Shown here one piece after another: positions 8,862 through 16,025 of a DNA stretch of 57,067 nt (positions are counted from its first letter, which is position 1; each line of letters opens with the position of its first letter). The stretch is from VAXT01 sp035318925 (GTDB taxonomy: Bacteria; Actinomycetota; Thermoleophilia; Gaiellales; Gaiellaceae): NCBI GenBank assembly GCA_035318925.1, contig DATHDS010000005.1:1-57067 (forward strand), written 5' to 3'. The translations under genes and the position numbers were made by a program. The notes below the pieces were generated by a model. The model was not told where the DNA came from and searched no databases. It saw only the letters and a program-made list of their open reading frames with translations.

Positions 8862-8952
8862 GGAGAAGTGGCCGAGTGGCTGAAGGCGGCGCCCTGCTAA
8901 GGCGTTAAGGGGGACATTTCCTCCTTCGAGGGTTCGAATCCCTCCTTCTCCG
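8862..8952 (+). tRNA. tRNA-Ser (anticodon GCT)
   Basis: 91 bases with acceptor GGAGAAG pairing with CTTCTCC (8945-8951), discriminator G8952, anticodon GCT at 8896-8898, a long class II variable arm and T loop TTCGAAT. The 3' CCA is not encoded. Confidence 0.96.
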
Positions 8953-9134
8953 TTTTCTCGCTTCCCTGAGCGGCGGCGAACTTGCCGCCACCTAGAGTCC
9001 GGCACTATCCGCCGCCTCGCGCCGCTCCGCACCCTCGTGCGAGCGGCCCGTGCGGCCCAGCACTGTCCGCTCGCATACGGGCACGCAGCGACGCGTCAGG
9101 AAACCGAGAAGGGGTGCGGGTACGCTTCGTCTTC

Positions 9135-9223
9135 GGAGGGGTGGCAGAGCGGTCGAATGCGGCGGTCTCGAAAACCGTTTCGGGCCGTTAGGTCCGACGA
9201 GGGTTCAAATCCCTCCCCCTCCG
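9135..9223 (+). tRNA. tRNA-Ser (anticodon CGA), integration target
   Basis: 89 bases with acceptor GGAGGGG pairing with CCCCTCC (9216-9222), discriminator G9223, anticodon CGA at 9169-9171, a class II variable arm and T loop TTCAAAT. CCA is not encoded. Its 3' part from 9165 on recurs near 11897 and 22075, marking it as the attachment site of the island that follows. Confidence 0.96.
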
Positions 9224-9227
9224 CTTC
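9165..9227 (+). other. Putative attL: 3' part of tRNA-Ser(CGA) shared with island ends
   Basis: These 63 bases, from the anticodon stem to four bases past the tRNA, are matched at 22075-22136 with a single one-base gap. Anticodon-loop-to-3'-end identity blocks are the usual target of tyrosine recombinases in tRNA genes. The intact tRNA is kept at this end. Confidence 0.8.
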
Positions 9228-9270
9228 ACTAGGCCGGAAGCACTCGATTAGCAGGGTATTCCCCCACAAA

Positions 9271-9296
9271 GAGAGAGGGCCTTGCGGCCCTCTCTC
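9271..9296 (+). terminator. Hairpin terminator after tRNA-Ser(CGA)
   Basis: A perfect 11-bp stem (9271-9281 with 9286-9296) and TTGC loop lie 48 bases after the tRNA. There is no long T-run, so a factor-assisted or structural terminator is likely. Confidence 0.6.
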
Positions 9297-9322
9297 GTAT
9301 CGCTTGAAACCGCTACTAACCG

Positions 9323-9560
9323 CTAGGCCGTGTCGCGCACTGTCGCGCGACTGTCGCGCACTCGCTCCAGCCGCGTCGGATTGTCGGCCCTCTGGAGGAA
9401 GCTAGTCAGGGCTTGCGCGTCCTCCAGATACTTCGCGTCCGACTGATGGCTATAGCGGCCCTGCACGGAATGGTCAGCGTGGCCCATGTAGCGATCCACG
9501 CGGCTCTCCCGCACGTCAGCGTCCTCGAGGAAGCTCTTATAGGAGTGAAGAGACGCCTGC
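9323..9560 (-). pseudogene. C-terminal remnant of a tyrosine recombinase (phage-type integrase)
   Basis: The frame reads into the tRNA-proximal end of the island. It carries a recognisable integrase C-terminus: LHSYKSFLEDADV (remains of the RHxxxS box), MGHADHSVQGRYSH (LGH box and nucleophile Tyr) and a basic tail. The arginine of the RH box and everything N-terminal (at least 80% of a normal 350-400 residue enzyme) is missing, and the frame degenerates near 9560. It cannot be active. An integrase gene pointing at its tRNA target is the standard layout for integrated elements. Confidence 0.75.
9331..9362. repeat. Tandem TGTCGCGCAC-like repeats beside attL
   Basis: Three near-identical 10-11 base units occur in 32 bases inside the integrase remnant's 3' end. 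Comparable paired GGCGCAC units sit beside the other two tRNA fragments (11838-11869, 12081-12100, 22017-22047), so these may be arm-type integrase binding sites. Confidence 0.45.
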
Positions 9561-9568
9561 GGCAGTTT

Positions 9569-9592
9569 TGATCAGCGGCTTCTGATCAGCGG
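9569..9592. repeat. Short direct repeat upstream of the cyclase-receptor gene
   Basis: TGATCAGCGG occurs at 9569-9578 and 9583-9592 (14-base period). Each copy contains the palindrome TGATCA, so this could be an operator for the downstream gene; no regulator is identified. Confidence 0.35.
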
Positions 9593-9696
9593 GGACCGAG
9601 AGCGGCGGCCATAAAGAGGCCGTGGCAGATGGCGAAAGCTGTCGGAAAACCGATGACCCAGAGGCGCACCAGGCGCGGGCCGTAGACTTTCGAGGG

Positions 9697-11604
9697 GTGA
9701 CGGACGAGATGAGCTCCGACGCCGGCGCGGGCGAAGCGGTCGGCGTCCGCACCTTCCTGATCGCCGATTTGCGCGGGTACACGCGCTATAGCGACGAGCA
9801 CGGCGACGAGGCAGCCTCGGCGCTTGCGCGCGGGTTCGCCGCGATAGCCAACGATGCGATTAGCGCACAAGGCGGCGAGGTCATCGAGCTCCGCGGCGAC
9901 GAGGCCCTGTGCGTCTTCGCGTCCGCGCGCTCGGCGGTGCGCGGCGCCGTAGAGCTACAGAGGCGCGCGCGCGTGCGGGCCGAGGGCGAACCAGCACTGC
10001 CGCTCGGGGTCGGGATCGGTATCGACGCAGGAGAGGCGGTCGCGACCTCGGGCGGCTATCGCGGCCGCGCGCTGAACGTCGCCGCTCGGTTGTGCAGCCT
10101 CGCCAAGGGGGGCGAGATTCTTGCTAGCGAGACCGTCGCCCACTTGGCGGGCCGGCACGACGAGGCCCACTATGCGCCGCGAAAACCGACGATGGTGAAG
10201 GGTGTTGCAGAGCCGATTCGCTTCGTGGAGGTCCTCCCGACGGTGGAGCTTCCTCCCCCGCCTGCTCCAGCTCCGTCGCTCAAGCAACGACCGGCCCGGC
10301 GGGGCGGGGTCCTGCTGATCGGCGCTTGTGTCGTTCTTGCCGCGGGGGCCGCTGTCGCAGCCGTCAAATTGAGCGAGGGCGGCAATGCGAAGCCGGCCAG
10401 ATTTCAGACGATCGCATCCGACCGATGCGGGCCTCTTCACTACAAAGGCGCCGGTTCGCCGCAGGTCTTGATCGCAGCCGACCTTCCGCTCCAACAGGGC
10501 GTCCTCGAGACAACGACCCCAATGGTCAATGCGATGACGCTCGCGCTCCAGCGCCGCGGTTACAAAGCCGGCCCCTACCGGGTCGGTCTGCAAGTCTGCG
10601 ATGACGCGACACCACGCAATCTAGGCTTCGACGAGCGGGTGTGCTCGGCCAACGCCCAGGAGTACGTGAAGGACCCGAGTGTCATTGCCATTGCTGGGCC
10701 GTTCTCCTCCGGCTGTGCTTTGCTGGAGATCCCAATCTTGAACGGCGCACCGGGCGGTCCTATCGCCATCGTCAGCCCGTCGAGTACGTACGTCGGCCTT
10801 ACGCGCGAGCCGACGAGAGGTTCGCCCGAGCCCGCTCTCTACTACCCCACCCACCGGCGCAATTTCGCACGCGTCATCCCGGCTGACGACGTGCAGGCCG
10901 CCGCCGACGCGATTGTGGCCCGGAGACTCGGCGTCAAACGTGTCTACGCCGTCGACCAAGGCGACGTGCCCAGCAAGTTGTTCGTTACCTATTTCCTCCG
11001 TGCAGCACGGAGGCTCGGGATCGCCGTCGCGGGCCGTGGGTTCTGGGATCCGGGGGCGGGCAGCTACGACCAGCTTGCCTCTGCGATTGCACGAACCGAC
11101 GCCGACGGCGTCTTCCTTGCAGTTCCGTCCTACCCAGAGAGCGTACGGCTGCTGACCGACTTCCGCACGCGCTTGGGGCGTGGAGTGCAATTCATGGCAC
11201 CTGACGCCTTCGATCCCGCTACGGCTGCGCTTGCCGGCGTAGCCGCTGCGGGCATGACGATCAGTAAGCCCGGCCCGGCGAACGATCACCTCGGCAGGGA
11301 GGGCGAGCGGTTCGTGGCTTCGTTCTCGAAGAGGTTCGGCGGAAAGCCGACTCGCTTCGCGGTCGAGGCAGCCCAAGCGATCGACGTCCTGCTGGGCGCG
11401 ATCGCCCGCTCCGACGGCTCGCGCTCATCGGTGACGATCAACCTGTTCAAGACGCAGGTCTCGAACGGAATTCTCGGTAGCTTCGGGATCACATCCACGG
11501 GCGACACGACGCTCAACGTCGTCGCGATCTACCGGGTCACCGGCGGCAAGGTCACGACCTTTACGAACGTGGTCGTTCCGGACGCGCTCTTGGCGCCAAA
11601 CTGA
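9697..11604 (+). CDS. Receptor-type class III nucleotidyl cyclase fused to a periplasmic ligand-binding domain
   Basis: 635 residues from the GTG at 9697 (an in-frame ATG at 9709 is the alternative). Residues 15-180 are a class III cyclase domain with both metal aspartates (Asp24 in IADLRGYT, Asp68 in LRGDEA) and the transition-state pair Asn127/Arg131 in ALNVAARL, so it should make cAMP or cGMP. A proline-rich linker precedes one transmembrane helix (203-223). Residues 250-635 resemble a Leu/Ile/Val-type periplasmic binding protein (Peripla_BP_6). The C-terminal sensor would lie outside the membrane and the N-terminal cyclase inside, making a one-protein receptor cyclase. No ABC transporter genes accompany it. 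A TAGACT sequence at 9685-9690 could be a -10 box for a leaderless message. It lies within the tRNA-Ser island. Confidence 0.88.
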   Translation: MTDEMSSDAGAGEAVGVRTFLIADLRGYTRYSDEHGDEAASALARGFAAIANDAISAQGGEVIELRGDEALCVFASARSAVRGAVELQRRARVRAEGEPALPLGVGIGIDAGEAVATSGGYRGRALNVAARLCSLAKGGEILASETVAHLAGRHDEAHYAPRKPTMVKGVAEPIRFVEVLPTVELPPPPAPAPSLKQRPARRGGVLLIGACVVLAAGAAVAAVKLSEGGNAKPARFQTIASDRCGPLHYKGAGSPQVLIAADLPLQQGVLETTTPMVNAMTLALQRRGYKAGPYRVGLQVCDDATPRNLGFDERVCSANAQEYVKDPSVIAIAGPFSSGCALLEIPILNGAPGGPIAIVSPSSTYVGLTREPTRGSPEPALYYPTHRRNFARVIPADDVQAAADAIVARRLGVKRVYAVDQGDVPSKLFVTYFLRAARRLGIAVAGRGFWDPGAGSYDQLASAIARTDADGVFLAVPSYPESVRLLTDFRTRLGRGVQFMAPDAFDPATAALAGVAAAGMTISKPGPANDHLGREGERFVASFSKRFGGKPTRFAVEAAQAIDVLLGAIARSDGSRSSVTINLFKTQVSNGILGSFGITSTGDTTLNVVAIYRVTGGKVTTFTNVVVPDALLAPN

Positions 11605-11629
11605 CGCCGTACGGCGAAAAGTTCGGGTG

Positions 11630-11655
11630 AGGCGTCTAACCGCCGACAGACGCCT
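11630..11655 (+). terminator. Possible terminator hairpin after the cyclase-receptor gene
   Basis: AGGCGTCT (11630-11637) pairs with AGACGCCT (11648-11655) around a 10-base loop, 26 bases after the stop codon. No T-tract follows. Confidence 0.35.
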
Positions 11656-11896
11656 ACCGCGAGGCGGCTAGACATGTCTGGCGAGGTGTCGCTCGCCTGC
11701 GCCAGTGTCTCTAACTGACGCCTGAGCGGCGTCGACCCGGAAGGTCACGACTCAACGCGGGCGCCAGCTCTCGGTGTCGCGCTCCACGTAGCGGTACAGC
11801 TCGCGCACGCGGCCCCTCATAAATGACCCGCGGCCGACTGGCGCACAGACTGGCGCACGAGCACAAAAAGCTCTGCAAATCTCCATGTTGGCGGAA

Positions 11897-11955
11897 GTCT
11901 CGAAAACCGTTCGGGGCGGTTACGTCCCGCGAGAGTTCGAATCTCTCCCCCTCCG
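11897..11955 (+). other. Diverged tRNA-Ser 3' fragment (internal att-like site)
   Basis: 59 bases align with tRNA-Ser(CGA) from its anticodon stem to its discriminator, with scattered substitutions. The T-stem remains paired (GAGAG/CTCTC instead of GAGGG/CCCTC), so it derives from a different functional tRNA-Ser, not from decay of the local one. The 5' half is absent, so no tRNA is made. It fits the end of one element abutting another. Flanking GGCGCAC repeats lie at 11838-11869 and 12081-12100. Confidence 0.7.
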
Positions 11956-11963
11956 ATCAACCA

Positions 11964-11988
11964 AGCGGGTCTCGGGTCGAGACCCGCT
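11964..11988 (+). terminator. Hairpin following the diverged tRNA-Ser fragment
   Basis: A perfect 11-bp stem (11964-11974 with 11978-11988) with a GGT loop. It sits where a tRNA terminator would be and was probably carried in with the tRNA fragment. A second small hairpin, CCACTG/CAGTGG, lies at 12061-12076. Confidence 0.5.
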
Positions 11989-12113
11989 ACGGTGGAGTGG
12001 TTTGCGGTCTCGAGGATCTTTCCAGTCAGTCCGCGGGAGTTCACGGTCGTCCGTGAAAGTCCACTGGTTTCAGTGGTCACTGACGCACAACCGGCGCACC
12101 GCCGAAGCCAGGT

Positions 12114-12764
12114 TTAGGCTCCCGCGCGTAAGTATGCGAGCACGGCGAGGACTCGCCGGTGCGACTCGGGATTCGTGTCGAGCCGAAGCTTGAGGAAGAT
12201 CTGCTTCACGTGCGCCTCGACGGTGCGTACGGTCACGAACAGCCGCGCGGCAATCGCCTTGTTCGAGAGGCCTTCGGCAACGAGTTCCAGAACCTCACGC
12301 TCGCGCGCCGTCAGTTCACCGAGCGGGTCCTCGCGGCGGCGACGGCCGACAAGACGGGAGACGATCGTCGGATCGATCACCGTCTCGCCGTCGGCGATTC
12401 GGCGGAGGGCGTCGATGAGGATCGCAACGTCAAAGACGCGCTCCTTCAGCAGGTAACCGACCCGTTCCGGGTGCTCCTCGATCAGCCGCATCGCATAGCT
12501 CGGCTCGACGTACTGCGAAAGGACGAGCACGCCGACGTTCGGCTGCTCGGCGCGAATCTGCTGGGCCGCGACGAGGCCCTCGTCCGTGTGGGTGGGCGGC
12601 ATCCGGATGTCGACAATCGCCGCATCCGGCCTCGTGAGGCGAACATGCCGAAGCAAGCCGTCCGCGTCCTCCGCCTCCGCGACCACGTCGACACCCGAGT
12701 CTCGGAGCAGGCGGACAATGCCCTCTCGGGTGAGCATGACGTCGTCGGCGACGACTACGCGCAC
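12114..12764 (-). CDS. NarL/LuxR-family response regulator (island regulator RR1)
   Basis: 216 residues. The receiver domain (1-120) has acidic residues Asp7/Asp8 and phospho-acceptor Asp52 in AIVDIRMPP, and Lys in LLKERV. The LuxR-type helix-turn-helix (about 150-210) includes LTAREREVLELVAEGLSNKAIA and TVRTVEAHV. It should be a phosphorylation-controlled transcription factor. It overlaps the upstream kinase gene by 10 bases on the same strand, so the two are translationally coupled. Its receiver is closely similar to that of the cyclase-RR fusion at 20700 (long shared stretches such as VGVLVLSQYVEP and VIDPTIVSRL), pointing to duplication within the island. Confidence 0.93.
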   Translation of the reverse strand: MRVVVADDVMLTREGIVRLLRDSGVDVVAEAEDADGLLRHVRLTRPDAAIVDIRMPPTHTDEGLVAAQQIRAEQPNVGVLVLSQYVEPSYAMRLIEEHPERVGYLLKERVFDVAILIDALRRIADGETVIDPTIVSRLVGRRRREDPLGELTAREREVLELVAEGLSNKAIAARLFVTVRTVEAHVKQIFLKLRLDTNPESHRRVLAVLAYLRAGA

Positions 12765-14491
12765 GGCACCACTGCCCGCAAAGTGGTTTCGCCGACTTCG
12801 AGCGAGCCGCCGAGGGCGCCGACGCGGTCGGCCAGGTGCACGAGCGGCGAGATACGGGCAGCCCCGTCGTCTCGGAGCGTGACGATGACCCTGCCCTCTT
12901 CGCGACCAACGTCTACGGAGACGAACGTCGCTTCGCGCCCGGCCGCATCGTCGATCCCCTCCACGACTGTTCGGTAGGCCGCCGTCTCGACCGGCTCGGT
13001 GTAGCGCTCGGGCGTCATGTCGCCCAGCTCGACCGGTAGTGGCGCCTCGTCGGCGAGCGTCGCCAGCGCGGCCTCGAGTCCGGCTTCGGCGAGGATCGCC
13101 GGGTAGATCCCGTGAGCAAGCTCGCGGAGCTCGACGAGCGCGGTTTGAGCTTTCGCGCCCGCCGATGAAAGAAGGGTGGTCAGCTCGGAGTCGACGTCTG
13201 CCTCGACACGCGCCTGGGCGACGCGGAGGTCGTAAGAGAGGGCGACGAGGAGCTGCTGGGCACCGTCGTGGAGGTCGCGCTCGAGGCGACGTCTCTCAGC
13301 GTCGCCGGTCTCGACGATGCGTGCACGCGACGCGCGAAGATCCTCGAGCTGAGCTCTCACCTCGGCCTGGAGCTGCTCGTACTCGACGGCGACACGCGCC
13401 GTGGTGAGGACCTCCTCCAGCAAGCCGGGGTCGTCACTCAGGCGGGCGTCGTGTACGAGGGCGGCGACGGGCGTGTCGCCACGCAAGAGTGGAGTGACGG
13501 CTTGGCCGCGACCGGGATGGATGTCGACCATGCGGCCGAGGCCGTCGACGTAGCGGCCGGTGTCCGGCCGCCGGTAGGCGAGCTCGAGCCGCGGGTCGCC
13601 GAGCGTTTGCGCGAGCGCTTCGCGCACCGCCCCAGGCCTGGGCATCTCGCCGAGCTCGACGACGAGGCGCGCAACCCTGGCCCGTGCTTGCCGCTCCCGG
13701 ACCAGTCCCCAGACGACCGCCAGCGCGAAGGCGCCGAGCGCGGCCGCCTCGTACCGCCACACGCGCTGGTCGAAGGAGTCGTTGCCCAGGATCCCGCGCG
13801 CGAGCGAGTGCTGAAACTCCCACGTGACGAGCGCGACGTACACGATCGCCGGCACGAGGGCGGCCGCCACGGCGGCGACGTGCGCGGAACGGACGAGCCG
13901 CCACACGAGTAGGGCGCCCAACGCGACCAGCCAGCCGATCCCGACCCAAAGCCCGTATCGGTTGAACGTGTGGAAGAGCTCGAGATCGCCGCGGATCAGG
14001 ACAAGGTTCTGCGAGCACTGAAAGCAGCCTGCCGCCTTCGGGTCGAAGACGGTCGTCGGCAGGAGGCCGAGCAGGAGGAGCGCCCCTGCGTACGAGCTCG
14101 CTACGACGGCGACGTCCACTCGTGACCGCATTCGTCCCGTGGGGTACGCGAGCGCGGCGTGGGCAACGAGCGGCGTACATAGGCCGAAGCCGACGAGCGC
14201 AACCGTGAACGCGAGCGCGCTGCCGACGCCGGGGTCGGTCCACTCGGGCAGGAACCAGGCGAATCCGGCGACCGCGAGCAGGGGCCCGAACCGGTTTTGC
14301 GGATGGCGAATCCAGAACAGCAAGCCCGCTCCGACGAGCGCCCACCCGGCACCAAGCTCGGCGATACCACCGAGCGTCGACGCGCCGGCAAATGCCCAAA
14401 CCGGGTCGTGCCTGGCCGTCGCCAGGCTGAAAAGCCCGGCCGTCGCCGCGAGCGGCACGATCGCGATCCGGCCGTACCGGCCGACTGTCAT
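12755..14491 (-). CDS. Membrane histidine kinase with intact phospho-acceptor His but degenerate ATPase domain (HK1)
   Basis: 578 residues from the ATG giving MTVGRYGR; the frame is open further upstream but that part is not hydrophobic. Residues 8-310 hold seven or eight membrane helices. A GAF-like region (about 325-385) and coiled coil lead to the HisKA_3 H-box ERDLHDGAQQ with His408. The C-terminal ATP-binding domain is abnormal. Where the family has E-A-L-x-N (N-box), this protein has E511-G-I-D-D with no Asn and a shortened helix. The aspartate of LRDDG survives but the glycine-rich lid is missing. It can probably accept phosphate but may not bind ATP. It is divergent from the dctP-like gene (95 bases between starts) and coupled to RR1. 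Its relative HK2 has the opposite defect. Confidence 0.9.
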   Translation of the reverse strand: MTVGRYGRIAIVPLAATAGLFSLATARHDPVWAFAGASTLGGIAELGAGWALVGAGLLFWIRHPQNRFGPLLAVAGFAWFLPEWTDPGVGSALAFTVALVGFGLCTPLVAHAALAYPTGRMRSRVDVAVVASSYAGALLLLGLLPTTVFDPKAAGCFQCSQNLVLIRGDLELFHTFNRYGLWVGIGWLVALGALLVWRLVRSAHVAAVAAALVPAIVYVALVTWEFQHSLARGILGNDSFDQRVWRYEAAALGAFALAVVWGLVRERQARARVARLVVELGEMPRPGAVREALAQTLGDPRLELAYRRPDTGRYVDGLGRMVDIHPGRGQAVTPLLRGDTPVAALVHDARLSDDPGLLEEVLTTARVAVEYEQLQAEVRAQLEDLRASRARIVETGDAERRRLERDLHDGAQQLLVALSYDLRVAQARVEADVDSELTTLLSSAGAKAQTALVELRELAHGIYPAILAEAGLEAALATLADEAPLPVELGDMTPERYTEPVETAAYRTVVEGIDDAAGREATFVSVDVGREEGRVIVTLRDDGAARISPLVHLADRVGALGGSLEVGETTLRAVVPCA

Positions 14492-14586
14492 CCGTTCATC
14501 GTCCCACACGGCCGGTGCCAACTTGCGATTCTCGCCGCTGAAACTCCCATTGCGGGGCCTTCGAACCCGTCGTAAGCTCGTGGCCG

Positions 14587-16017
14587 ATGCGCATCGCCTG
14601 GCTCCTTCTCCCCGCGCTTGCTCTTGCCGCCGTCGGCTGCGGCGGCGGGACAAAGGCCGGCGGTCAGCGCCAGGACGAGACCGTCATCCTCGGCATCGCG
14701 AGCCACGACTATGCGGACCGTGATCTGGCCGAATACATGGCCGCGGTGGGTCGTCTTTCCGACGGGTCGATCCGGTTCGAGCTCAAGGAGGGATGGCGAG
14801 CGGAAAACGTCGACAGCGACCGAGGGACGGTCGCAGACGTCAAGGCCGGCAAGATCGATCTCGCGAAGGTCGCGGTCAGCTCCCTCGACACGCTCGACGT
14901 GAAGGACTTCCAGGCCGTGATGGCGCCGTTCCTCGTCGACGGCTTGGCGCTCGAAGAGCGGCTGCTCACGAGCGATCTGCCGGCGCACATGCTCGTCGGA
15001 GTGGGCCGCCTCGGCGTACGAGGCGTGGCCATGCTTGCCGGCGAGCCGCTGCGCCCGTTCGGGCTGACCCACCGCCTGCTCGGGGCCTCTGACTACCGCG
15101 ACGCCGTCATCGGCATCGCGCCGTCGCTGGTTTCGGCGCGAACGCTTCGGGCGCTTGGCGCCACGACGCGTGCCTACCTGCCCAGGGATCTGCCTCCATG
15201 GGAATTCGACGGCGCGGAGCTCGACCTCCTGACGCTCGAAGGCGACCACTACGACGGCCCAGGCTCCTCGGTCACGGGGAACGTCGCCTTCTCGCCGCGG
15301 GCATTCGTCGTCGTGGCAAACCGGAACGTGCTCGCGAACCTGACAGCGAACCAGCGTAACGCCCTTATCGAGGCGGGTCGGGAGGCGGTCGGCCCCGCGG
15401 TCGCGCGCCTGCGGACCGAGGATCGCGAGGAGGCGGCGATCCTGTGCGGGCGCGGCCGCCTGGCCGTCGTTCGAGCCACGCCGGCGGATATCGCGACGTT
15501 GCGGGCGGCGGTCCGGTCGGTCTACGCCGGGCTGGAACGCGACCCGCAGACGAGGTCGTTCATCCGTGCAATCGAGGGCATGAAACGTCGGTCCCTCGCG
15601 CCGGAGGCGTCGCAGTGTCCCCGAAAACGCCCTCGCCGAGAACCGCGAGCTCGGCGTGAGCCACCGGTTCGCCAGCTGGCGGCCACTCCGATCGATGGGT
15701 CCTGGGAGATGACCGCGAGTCGTACGCAGGTCATCGACGTCACGCACAGCCCGTACGATTCCGAGGCCGACGCCGGTCGCTACCGCTTCGTCCTGCGCCG
15801 CGGACGAGCCTGGTCGTCCCATCTGGGCGAGGCGAGGGGGAGCCATGCGGGCGTGTTCAGCGTCCAGGGTGATGTCGTTCGGTTCACGTTTGGGAACGAA
15901 GTCGGCGTCTACCGGTGGAACGTGTACCGCGACACGCTGACCCTTCGCTATGTCCCGGGCGGAGCGAGAGGCGCACCGAATCCGACGTTCGCGCCCTGGC
16001 ACCGCGTCGGACGCTGA
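14587..16017 (+). CDS. TRAP-type (DctP-like) substrate-binding lipoprotein with an extra C-terminal beta domain
   Basis: 476 residues. Residues 1-18 form a lipoprotein signal with lipobox AVGC (Cys18), so it should be anchored outside the membrane. Residues 30-340 read as a TRAP-transporter periplasmic receptor (DctP), including the VKAGKIDLA-like segment and the APFLVDGLALEERLL helix. A basic linker (345-365) precedes a C-terminal domain (about 370-476) with the pattern GxWEMT...VYRWNVYRDTLTL, a small beta-barrel-like fold I cannot name. No DctQ or DctM membrane genes are present. It lies between two histidine kinase operons and probably serves as an extracytoplasmic ligand sensor for one or both, not for transport. 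Confidence 0.8.
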   Translation: MRIAWLLLPALALAAVGCGGGTKAGGQRQDETVILGIASHDYADRDLAEYMAAVGRLSDGSIRFELKEGWRAENVDSDRGTVADVKAGKIDLAKVAVSSLDTLDVKDFQAVMAPFLVDGLALEERLLTSDLPAHMLVGVGRLGVRGVAMLAGEPLRPFGLTHRLLGASDYRDAVIGIAPSLVSARTLRALGATTRAYLPRDLPPWEFDGAELDLLTLEGDHYDGPGSSVTGNVAFSPRAFVVVANRNVLANLTANQRNALIEAGREAVGPAVARLRTEDREEAAILCGRGRLAVVRATPADIATLRAAVRSVYAGLERDPQTRSFIRAIEGMKRRSLAPEASQCPRKRPRREPRARREPPVRQLAATPIDGSWEMTASRTQVIDVTHSPYDSEADAGRYRFVLRRGRAWSSHLGEARGSHAGVFSVQGDVVRFTFGNEVGVYRWNVYRDTLTLRYVPGGARGAPNPTFAPWHRVGR

Positions 16018-16025
16018 ACGCATGC

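Noticed and set aside
11885..11957. tRNA-Ser gene at 11897 and another at 22075
   Set aside because: Both lack the acceptor 5' strand, D-arm and part of the anticodon stem, so they are att-type fragments and not genes.
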